Assembly: GCA_013306675.1 (NCBI GenBank)
Contig: JABLUY010000380.1
Coordinates: forward strand, 1-23,884
Length of the DNA: 23,884 bases
Origin: Thraustochytrium sp. TN22
Lineage: Eukaryota > Sar > Bigyra > Thraustochytrida > Thraustochytriidae
Direction of reading: 5' to 3'
Within the stretch, counting starts at the first letter, position 1; every line of letters begins with the position of its first letter. Under the pieces are notes generated by a model, which worked only from the letters and a program-made list of their open reading frames with translations, was not told where the DNA came from and did not search any database. A program made the translations under genes and the position numbers. Below are positions 17,611-23,884 of this stretch, piece by piece.

Positions 17611-18429
17611 ATGGCAGACCTGCAACGCGAGCGAGAGGCGGAGGAGGAGCTGGAGGAGGAGCCGGAGGAGGACGGGCTGGAGCTGGCCAACACGCGACGC
17701 TCGTGGGACCTGCCGACCGCGCGGGCCGTGGACGCCGCCATGACGACCGCTGTGCACAGCATGGACTGGGACCCTATGGGTGACCCGGCGGAGGGCGTGA
17801 ACGTGCCCGTGGCGCGCATCGTTGCGGCGTCGGAGAGCAAGGACGACGCACTAGGCCTGCTCATGGGCCTGGTTGTGCCCGGAGAGAGGTACAGGTGCTA
17901 CCGGCGCCTGGGCAACGAGCCCGGGTACAACGTGAGGACCATGACGAAGAACCACGTGCTCACGCTGCATATTGAGCAGGACAGGGACCAGCCGGCGGAG
18001 GTGCTCAACGCGCACGGCCAGAGCGTCTTGTCGCTGCTGCGCGCGCGCAGCGACGACGACGAGGAACTCCAGCTCACCTTCCGCAGCAGCTACAACAAGA
18101 GCTTCGCTGTCACGGGTCCGAACTGGGAGCGCTCCTGTTGGGGAGTCTCTGGCGCTCTCGAGGGCGTCGGCTTCGGCGGCCGCTATTCGCTCAAGATGGG
18201 GGGCGACATGTGCTTCGGCCCCTTTCTGCAGTGCAACATCACGGACGAGGCCGGCAACACGGTGGCCACCATCCAGAACCAGCCGCAGTCCGCCGACCGC
18301 GAGTTCATCGGCTCCTCCCTCGTTGTGCAGAGTTGCGACGAGTCCAGGGTCGACCTCGGGCTTGTCATGCTCCTCTTCCTCAGCTACGTTGTCATGAGGG
18401 AGTGCGAGGACGATGCCTGGGCGCGCTGA
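17611..18429 (+). CDS. Phospholipid scramblase / LURP-one-like (tubby-fold) protein
   Basis: The 272-residue product has an acidic N-terminal stretch (about 5-25, mostly Glu) and then a predicted beta-rich domain from about 75 to the end. The domain's pattern resembles the scramblase/LOR superfamily. It shows repeated strand-turn units (VLTLHIEQDRD, AEVLNAHGQSVLSLL, CFGPFLQCNITDEAGNTVATI) and a buried C-terminal hydrophobic helix (about 248-264, VDLGLVMLLFLSYVVMREC), comparable to the terminal helix of phospholipid scramblases. No clear Cys-rich palmitoylation motif or Pro-rich N-terminus is present, so membrane scrambling activity should not be assumed. The ATG at 17611 is the first in frame; the open frame upstream begins with TTG. 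It converges with TatD 264 bases away. Assignment to the superfamily is by eye. Confidence 0.65.
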   Translation: MADLQREREAEEELEEEPEEDGLELANTRRSWDLPTARAVDAAMTTAVHSMDWDPMGDPAEGVNVPVARIVAASESKDDALGLLMGLVVPGERYRCYRRLGNEPGYNVRTMTKNHVLTLHIEQDRDQPAEVLNAHGQSVLSLLRARSDDDEELQLTFRSSYNKSFAVTGPNWERSCWGVSGALEGVGFGGRYSLKMGGDMCFGPFLQCNITDEAGNTVATIQNQPQSADREFIGSSLVVQSCDESRVDLGLVMLLFLSYVVMRECEDDAWAR

Positions 18430-18693
18430 CAGTGAGGGCCATCCTCACGCGAGCGACAGACTTCTACGACCGCGCCCGCGCGCAGCACCTGGCCCCGGGC
18501 ACGAGCGCCTCTCTGAGCCTGAGCTTGAGTCTGAATCTGAGCCGAGCCGATTGGACCCGACGATCGCTATCAGGTGCGGGGGCGCCAAGCGTGCCCCGTC
18601 AACATTTGTAACATAATCTTCTTTGTCTTTTGCTTTGTTCTTGCCACATCAAGCAATCAAGGCGGACACGCAAGTACAGAGAGCAATCGTTGA

Positions 18694-20022
18694 TTAGGCG
18701 TCAATTCGCGCGTCTGCGTCCTGAAAGGCAAAAAAGCGCTCAGCGTTGGCCGTCGTGTGGCGGGCAATGTCGGCCGCCGAGTAGCGCCCCCCGGCATATG
18801 CAGCAGCCACGGCGCGGCAGACGGCAGCCATGGCGGCCGGCTCGTTGTTGCGCGCCTTGCGAAAGCCCGTGGCGTCAGGAAACCAGGTCTTGTCCGGCCG
18901 CATAAAGGGCGAGTCCGTTTCGATGAGCAAGCGGTCCAGCGGGAGGCGCGCCTCGTCGGCGATGGCGTCGAGCGTCCCGGTGCCGGCAGCGCGCTTGGCC
19001 ATGCCTACGTAGCCTGTGAGGCCAATGCAGTAGCCACGCGAGGTGACAGCGAGCAGGTCGTTGACGTCGCCCGTAAAGCAGTGCACGCAGACGCGAGAGG
19101 CGTCGAGGCGGTCCGCGTAGCGAGCCAGAATGTCGGCCGCGTGCTGCACAGCGCCAAGCGGCTCGCCTTTGTCGGCGTCGCGCTCGCGCAGGTGCACAAA
19201 GAGCGGGCGCTGCAGGTCGGCGGCCAGCGCCACCTGCGCGTCAAAGACGGTCTGCTGCACGTCCATGGGCGAGAACATGCGGTCATAGTCGAGGCCGCAC
19301 TCGCCCAGGCTGACACAAAAGGGGCTGGCAGCCATCTCGCGCAGCTCAGCCAGCTTGCCCGGGTCCACGGCGCCCGAAGCATCCACGATGGTCTTGGCGT
19401 CGTGCGGGTGCACGCCGACGGTCGCGTAGAGGCGCAGCGGCGTCGCGCCGGCCGGAGGGTACGGCCCCTTGTCCGCTGGTGCGTGCCCGTGCCACGCGCG
19501 GCAGAGCGCCAGGCCCTGCCGCGAGCTTTTGAGCGAGCACCCGGTTAGCACGGCGCGCCCCACGCCTGCCGCCGCAGCGCGCTCCAGCTGCTCCTCGATC
19601 TCGCCGCGCTTGAAGCGCCCGTGGATATTGATGCCAATGTCCACGAGCTCGCAGCCTGCGCCAGCCTCGTCGCGCACCTGAAACTCGCGCAGGGCTTCCA
19701 CGCGCGCCTGATGCTCGCGCCGCGCGCGCTCCGGGTCGTCCTTGGCTCGCGCCTGCTGCTTCTGCTGCTCCTGCTGCTGCTTCTGCTGCGCGCCCTGGCC
19801 GGTGAGCGCGTCGCGCTTGGCCTCGGGCAGCGCCTCCAGAAAGGCCTTCTTGCGAGCGCGTGCCGCCTTGATCTTCGCCACCACCTCCGGGTCCGGCTTG
19901 CGGCCCTTGGCGGGCTTGGGCAGCGCCGCCTCCTCGGCCGCGATGGCCGTCCATTCCGCGTGCTCCGCCTCGCTCAGCGCCGCGCTTAGCGCCGCGCTCG
20001 CGGCGCTGGCCATCGCCGCCAT
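18694..20022 (-). CDS. TatD-family metal-dependent deoxyribonuclease with long N-terminal extension
   Basis: TatD enzymes are TIM-barrel, metal-dependent DNases linked to DNA repair and apoptotic DNA degradation. From about residue 125 this 442-residue protein has the full series of motifs: VDIGINIHGRFKRGE, TGCSLKSS, TVGVHPHDA, SLGECGLDYDR (E241), FVHLRERDA (H277), VHCFTGD (H314) and LLIETDSPFMRP (D370). The metal-binding and catalytic residues all look present. Residues 1-120 are an added basic, Ala-rich segment with a Gln/Lys-rich run (QQKQQQEQQKQQ). This part has no known domain and may be flexible or a targeting region. The first ATG is at 20022 with G at -3 and +4; a further in-frame frame from TTG at 20055 is not used. 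Another ATG nearby (20013) is possible. Confidence 0.92.
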   Translation of the reverse strand: MAAMASAASAALSAALSEAEHAEWTAIAAEEAALPKPAKGRKPDPEVVAKIKAARARKKAFLEALPEAKRDALTGQGAQQKQQQEQQKQQARAKDDPERARREHQARVEALREFQVRDEAGAGCELVDIGINIHGRFKRGEIEEQLERAAAAGVGRAVLTGCSLKSSRQGLALCRAWHGHAPADKGPYPPAGATPLRLYATVGVHPHDAKTIVDASGAVDPGKLAELREMAASPFCVSLGECGLDYDRMFSPMDVQQTVFDAQVALAADLQRPLFVHLRERDADKGEPLGAVQHAADILARYADRLDASRVCVHCFTGDVNDLLAVTSRGYCIGLTGYVGMAKRAAGTGTLDAIADEARLPLDRLLIETDSPFMRPDKTWFPDATGFRKARNNEPAAMAAVCRAVAAAYAGGRYSAADIARHTTANAERFFAFQDADARIDA

Positions 20023-20082
20023 GCCGCGCCGCGCGCCGCGCGCCGCTGTCTGCAACGTCGTCTTCGCGCCGTCGCGCCGCCA

Positions 20083-20120
20083 GCGACTCGAGCTCGAGCT
20101 CTAGCGCTCTACTAGAGAGC
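20083..20120. promoter_or_regulatory. AGCT/CTAG-rich palindromic cluster just upstream of TatD
   Basis: The stretch contains GAGCTCGAGCTCTAGCGC and CTACTAGAGAGCT, 60-100 bases before the TatD ATG at 20022 and so within its expected leader or core promoter. It resembles the cluster upstream of the adjacent BTB gene. Confidence 0.3.
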
Positions 20121-20295
20121 TTGGGCTCCTCGGCGACGGCGACCCTGTGCGGCACGTGCGTGGCACAAGCTTGGCACGCACGGAGCGAGCTCGAGGAAAT
20201 GGTCGCGGGAGGCGGCGGGCTCGGCGTGTTCAACACTCCATCGTCGGCATCAATCCCAAGGCGGGCATCAAAGGGAGAAAAATGAAGAGCCTTCC

Positions 20296-21066
20296 TTAGG
20301 CGAGGGCGGGGGCATCGGATGCACCGGTGCCCGCATTGGCGCTACTAGAGGACTCCGAGCCATCAGAGGGCCCGGCACTCGACGCTTTGGCGGCGGCCTT
20401 CGACTCTGGGCTACCAAAGAGCGTTGTGACAATCTGCGAACCTTGAAAGTAGGTGAGCCCGGCTGTAGCAAAACTGCCGAACACGAGGGCGGCGTTGCGC
20501 ACGCCGGTAATGAACTTGTTGGCCGCGTCAAACGGGTTGGCCTTGCCGCCGCTAAACCAGGATGCCACGTTCGCCATGCTGCTGGCATTGTAGATCTGCG
20601 TCTCGAGCCCCGAGATGCGATAGTGCCGGGCCTCCATCACGAGGTCGCGCAGCTGGTCCGGGTCCTTGGGCAGCTGCACGTACGCCTCGAACTTTTGCGA
20701 GTTGTCTGAGCCCAGCAGTTTGCGCAGTGCCGGCTGCTTATTCGAGAGGCCCACGGCCTCGTTGCGTAGGTAGGTCAGGATGAGTCCGAAGTGGGTCGGG
20801 TCCCGGTCCACGAAGACCTTGTCGTTGACGAGCTCGCGGTTGGCCTCGGCGCGCACCACGTAGTCGGCCAGCACTTCGTTGAGTGCGACCGTGCTGCGCA
20901 GCGTGCGGAAGTCCTTGCCGCCCACATCCAGCACCACCACGCCGTCGCCACGCCCGTGCCGGACCACGTCCATAATCGGTCGCTTCACCTCCGCCACCTC
21001 GCCGCTGCTGCTCGTGCTCGTGGTGCAGAGCCTGCGAGCAGCCGTCTTCACTGCCGCCGCCCTCAT
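20296..21066 (-). CDS. BTB/POZ (T1/KCTD-type) protein with presequence-like N-terminus and C-terminal membrane segment, copy 1
   Basis: The 256-residue protein has a BTB/T1 domain at about 43-157. It begins VVVLDVGGKDFRTLRSTVAL and contains VFVDRDPTHFGLILTYLRNE and MEARHYRISGLETQI, as in KCTD and potassium-channel tetramerisation domains. BTB domains self-assemble and often serve as adaptors, for example for Cullin-3. Residues 1-22 are basic, Ala/Ser-rich and lack acidic residues, like a mitochondrial presequence. A hydrophobic segment at about 191-213 (NAALVFGSFATAGLTYF) could be a membrane anchor. The C-terminal tail is Ser/Ala-rich. The start ATG has A at -3. It has a close paralogue immediately upstream on the same strand. 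Mitochondrial membrane location is inference. Confidence 0.85.
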   Translation of the reverse strand: MRAAAVKTAARRLCTTSTSSSGEVAEVKRPIMDVVRHGRGDGVVVLDVGGKDFRTLRSTVALNEVLADYVVRAEANRELVNDKVFVDRDPTHFGLILTYLRNEAVGLSNKQPALRKLLGSDNSQKFEAYVQLPKDPDQLRDLVMEARHYRISGLETQIYNASSMANVASWFSGGKANPFDAANKFITGVRNAALVFGSFATAGLTYFQGSQIVTTLFGSPESKAAAKASSAGPSDGSESSSSANAGTGASDAPALA

Positions 21067-21665
21067 GCTTGCAGCGGCGCGAGCGAGTCTGCCTCGAAGT
21101 CTAGCTAGCTAGCTAGCACGCCGCCGAGCGCCCGGCTGTCCCTGAGCGTCACGAGCGTCGCGCGGCGCTGCAATGCTTTTCTCGCCCTCGCCCTCGCGAG
21201 GCCGACGTGCGCGTGCGCTCGAGGCAGTCTGCCGGCGGCAACGCCACCGCGCCACGACCCGCCGCGCGACAAGACCCCTCTTGCGCGCGGTAGCTCTCGC
21301 CACGCTCGCCACGACCACGATCTCGTTCAGGTTCTGCTTGCGCTGAGCAGTGCGGCGCTGAGACTCGGCGCCGCCAGGCGGAAAAACCAAGAGGAACCAA
21401 AAGAACCACAGAGCAATGCAAGCGAGGGATCAACCGACAACTGGTGGTCTCAAAGGCCCGGGGGACTTGCAGCGAGGCTAACTGTAAGTGCTGCCACCAG
21501 AGACGGTGGAGGCGTAGAGGGCAGGTCGGTGATGGCAAGAACCTCGCACGAACCAGAATGACCGCGGCCGAGGAGCAAGAGATACTTGCCCATTCAGGTC
21601 TTCGTCTTGCATGGATATGCTGTCAAGATGTTTCTTGCGTGGAATTGCCAGGCAACAATGGAGTT
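21067..21665. other. Intergenic region between the BTB paralogues
   Basis: It contains the presumed promoter of copy 1 (including the CTAG cluster at 21101-21117) and the 3' flank of copy 2. It is GC-rich to about 21350 and more balanced after that. No gene, RNA or repeat is supported beyond these. Confidence 0.5.
21101..21117. promoter_or_regulatory. Perfect (CTAG)4 tract 35 bases upstream of the BTB copy 1 start
   Basis: CTAGCTAGCTAGCTAGC sits 35-51 bases before the ATG at 21066, at a distance suited to a leader or initiator. It is the cleanest example of the recurrent intergenic motif. Function is unproven. Confidence 0.35.
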
Positions 21666-22406
21666 CTAGGTCACGGTGACGACGCCTTTTCCAAACGATT
21701 CCGAGTCGGCGTCATCGCTGCCGGCGTCCGATGACTTGGCGGACACGCTCGACTCTGGCTTGCGAAAGAGCGTCGTGACAATCTGCGTGCCCTGGAAGTA
21801 GGTGAGGCCGGCCGTGGCAAAGCTGCCAGCCACAAGGGCAGCGTTGCGGGCAGCTGTGATGAGCCTGTTGGCCAGGTCGAACGGGTTGGTGGTACCGCCG
21901 CTGAAGACGGAGGCCAGCTGTGCCATGCTGCTGGCGCCGCAGATTTGCGACTCGAGGTCTGGGATGCGGTAGTGCCGCGCCTCCATGAAGACATCGCGCA
22001 GCTGGTTCGGGTCCTTGGGCAGCTGCACGTACGACTCAAACTTTTGCGACTTCTCCGCGCCCAGCAGCTTGCGCAGAGCGGGCTGCGTGTGCGAGAGGCC
22101 CTCGGCCTGGTTCCGCAAGTACGTCAGGATCAGCCCAAAGTGCGTTGGGTCACGGTCCACGAAGATCTTGTCGTTCACGACCTCGCGGTTCGCCTCGGCG
22201 CGCACCACGTACTCGGCCAGCACCTGGTTGAGCGCGATCGTGCTGCGCAGCGTGCGGAACTCCTTGCCGCCAACGTCCAGGATCACCACGCCGTCGCCGC
22301 GTCCGTGCCGGACAACGTCCATCATCGGACGCTTCACCTCCGCCAGCTCGCCGCTCGTGCTGCACAGCGTGCGAGCAGCACTCCTCGACGCTGCCGCCCT
22401 CATCAT
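21666..22406 (-). CDS. BTB/POZ (T1/KCTD-type) protein with presequence-like N-terminus and C-terminal membrane segment, copy 2
   Basis: This 246-residue paralogue of the neighbouring gene is clearly alignable over nearly its full length. Shared segments include RAAA..AAR near the start, VVRHGRGDGVV, LDVGGK, FVDRDPTHFGLILTYLRN, MEARHYRI and GSFATAGLTYFQG.QIVTTLF. Unlike copy 1, its C-terminal tail is rich in Asp and Ser and ends GKGVVTVT. Two consecutive ATGs at 22406 and 22403 are the best start, with ACA before the first, and their protein start (M)MRAAA matches copy 1. An in-frame ATG at 22802 would add a 132-residue extension not found in copy 1, so it is rejected. Like copy 1, its N-terminus suggests mitochondrial import and the hydrophobic segment at about 188-212 a membrane anchor. 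The pair arose by tandem duplication. Confidence 0.85.
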   Translation of the reverse strand: MMRAAASRSAARTLCSTSGELAEVKRPMMDVVRHGRGDGVVILDVGGKEFRTLRSTIALNQVLAEYVVRAEANREVVNDKIFVDRDPTHFGLILTYLRNQAEGLSHTQPALRKLLGAEKSQKFESYVQLPKDPNQLRDVFMEARHYRIPDLESQICGASSMAQLASVFSGGTTNPFDLANRLITAARNAALVAGSFATAGLTYFQGTQIVTTLFRKPESSVSAKSSDAGSDDADSESFGKGVVTVT

Positions 22407-23157
22407 TGTCGCAGCCTGGCCAGCCCGCCGGCCGGGCTCTTGTGCGCGTGCGGCGCGCACGACTCGCGGGCTCCGACCAGCCCTCGGCGCAGGCCGGCGC
22501 GGGCTCGGCGCGGGCCTGCCGCAGCCTCGGTGCGGTCTGCTGCAGCCTCGGTGCGGTCTGGCCGCGGCAGGCCACACGCACGCAGGTTGGCGGTGAAAAA
22601 GGCAGGAATCAAGCCTTTGCTTTACTTCTTTCTCGCTCTCCGCCGAGCGGGTACGTCGCTCGACGAAGGCCTTCTCGCTCCCCTGGCCTCGTTCTGGCCT
22701 CAGCTCATTCTGTCGGCCTTGTTGCTGTCCTCGTCGGTGATGCGTCGTGACCGCGCTCGTCCATTGAACAACGCAAAGGCAGCTAAAGTCACACGCAGTC
22801 ATACTTGGGGGGACGCGTTCTCGGTGCTTCTCGTCGTTTCTGCGCCTGGGCGACGTACAAGAACGCGAAGAAGTGCAGCGGTGCAGACATCATGCTCTTG
22901 AACTTGTCCTGCCAGTGGTCCTCGTCGAGGCCCCTGTTCAAGCGCATGCAACAAGCCCACAACAAGACGAAGAAGCGCAGTGGCGGTGACGTCACTCGCC
23001 GTGAAGCTACACCCCATCTTCCTGGCAGGCATACTCCTGCTGGTGGTCCACGCACGTCCACGTCGTGAGTTCTGTGTTTCTCGTCGTCCTCAAACTTTGG
23101 GCGCCTGCGCCTCTCTGCCTTGACCTCGTTCTCAGCTCAGAGCTCGCCCCTGGGCTT
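22407..23157. other. Upstream region of BTB copy 2, with decayed repeat fragments; no supported gene
   Basis: Two tandem copies of a 21 bp unit (GCAGCCTCGGTGCGGTCTG core) lie at 22521-22560 in the likely promoter region. Fragments such as TTCTCGTCGT...GGGCG near 22827 and 23076 resemble pieces of the array that begins at 23158 and may be decayed copies. A palindromic TGACGTCA occurs at 22987-22994. Confidence 0.5.
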
Positions 23158-23884
23158 GAAACAAGCGGACTCCGTCGTGACTCCCGAGCTTCTCGTCGCC
23201 CTCGCGCGGCGGCGCTGACCTGTGGCGCTCCGTCGCGCGGTTCTCCGCGTGCTCGTCCTCCGAGTCGTCGTCCTCCTGCCTGTGGGCGAAGAACTTGAAG
23301 CGCGCTCTCTGTCAGAAACAAGCGGTCTCCGTCGTGACTCCTGAGCTTCTCGTCGCCCTCGGCTGCCGACTTGGGGCGAAGAAGCGCTGACCTGTGGCGC
23401 TCCGCCGCGCGGTTCTCCGCGTGCTCGTCCTCCGAGTCGTCGTCCTCCTGCCCGTGGGCGAAAGAACTTGAAGCGCGCTCTCTGTCAGAAACAAGCGGTC
23501 TCCGTCGTGACTCCCGAGCTTCTCGTCGCCCTCGCGCGGCGGCGCTGACCTGTGGCGCTCCGTCGCGCGGTTCTTCGCGTGCTCGTCCTCCGAGTCGTCG
23601 TCCTCCTGCCCGTGGGCGAAGAACTTGAAGCGCGCTCTCTTTCAGAAACAAGCGGTCTCCGTCGTGACTCCTGAGCTTCTCGTCGCCCTCGGCTGCCGAC
23701 TTGGGGCGAAGAAGCGCTGACCTGTGGCGCTCCGCCGCGCGGTTCTCCGCGTGCTCGTCCTCCGAGTCGTCGTCCTCCTGCCCGTGGGCGAAAGAACTTG
23801 AAGCGCGCTCTCTGTCAGAAACAAGCGGTCTCCGTCGTGACTCCCGAGCTTCTCGTCGCCCTCGCGCGGCGGCGCTGACCTGTG
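23158..23884. repeat. Alternating 157/173 bp satellite-like array (330 bp higher-order unit), truncated by the window edge
   Basis: Units start with GAAACAAGCGG at 23158, 23315, 23488, 23645 and 23818. A-type units (157 bp) and B-type units (173 bp) alternate. B differs by a 15 bp longer insert (GCTGCCGACTTGGGGCGAAG in place of a short CGCGGCG) and by one extra A in GGGCGAAAGAAC. The two complete B units appear identical and the two A units differ at about four positions. Neither ATG nor its complement occurs in the array, so it is unlikely to be a gene on its own. Confidence 0.93.

Noticed and set aside
20023-20055. Longer TatD start at 20055, and likewise ALG14 at 4117 and the 14476 start of the EF-hand/ASH gene
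   Set aside because: These codons are TTG, GTG and TTG; the first in-frame ATGs (20022, 4039, 14461) have good contexts and fit the families.
22407-22802. Upstream in-frame ATG at 22802 for BTB copy 2, and at 12192 for the protease
   Set aside because: Copy 1 aligns only from the downstream ATG, and the protease has a classic signal peptide at its downstream ATG; the extensions look like untranslated sequence.
22987-22994. Palindromic TGACGTCA (ATF/CREB-type site)
   Set aside because: A single eight-base site about 580 bases from the nearest start codon has little weight.
23007-23651. Minus-strand open frame through the terminal array, possibly a 110-residue repeat protein
   Set aside because: It has no ATG inside the array (begins at TTG). 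A and B units are read in different frames, so the same DNA would encode unrelated peptides in alternate units.
1-23884. tRNA, rRNA, CRISPR, insertion sequences or retroelement genes
   Set aside because: No TPsiC-type arm, rRNA core, regular spacer array, transposase or reverse-transcriptase motif was found; the repeats seen are tandem, not spaced or bounded by terminal repeats.

Overview
The window looks like nuclear DNA of a GC-rich, intron-poor eukaryotic protist. All nine recognisable genes are single open exons with near-exclusive G/C third codon positions and favourable start contexts (A or G at -3). Their products are purely eukaryotic families: NatD histone acetyltransferase, ALG14, a TMCO3/KEA-type antiporter, a leishmanolysin-like ectoprotease, BTB/T1 proteins, a scramblase-like protein and eukaryotic TatD. 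A stramenopile such as a thraustochytrid (Labyrinthulomycetes) fits best. That assignment is inference from style and gene content; no rRNA or tRNA is present to settle it.

Layout, left to right. A plus-strand gene (76-2484) encodes a NAA40/NatD-type N-acetyltransferase fused to SH3/Tudor-like modules and two C2H2 zinc fingers. It converges on ALG14 (minus, 3377-4039) across a gap with a roughly 185 bp tandem duplication and a CAG/CTG repeat. After a repeat-littered 2.3 kb gap come three minus-strand genes: a large CPA2 antiporter with a Ser/His-rich lumenal head (6307-8943), a membrane-anchored zinc protease with two complete catalytic domains (9721-11811), and an unfamiliar protein with a helical EF-hand-like half and an ASH/MSP-like half, possibly ciliary (12623-14461). 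A 3.1 kb gap with three 41 bp repeats and a few weak coding-like islands separates these from a plus-strand scramblase/LURP-one-like gene (17611-18429). TatD nuclease (18694-20022) and a tandem pair of paralogous BTB genes (20296-21066 and 21666-22406) follow on the minus strand. The right edge is an alternating 157/173 bp satellite-like array that runs off the window (23158-23884).

There is no operon or shared pathway; this is an ordinary eukaryotic gene neighbourhood. The two clearest local duplications are the protease catalytic domain (within one gene) and the BTB gene (between genes). Short CTAG/AGCT-rich clusters recur between genes, several just upstream of start codons. The most interesting items are the NatD fusion, the duplicated protease, the antiporter with an apparently lost ion-binding Asp, and the terminal higher-order repeat.
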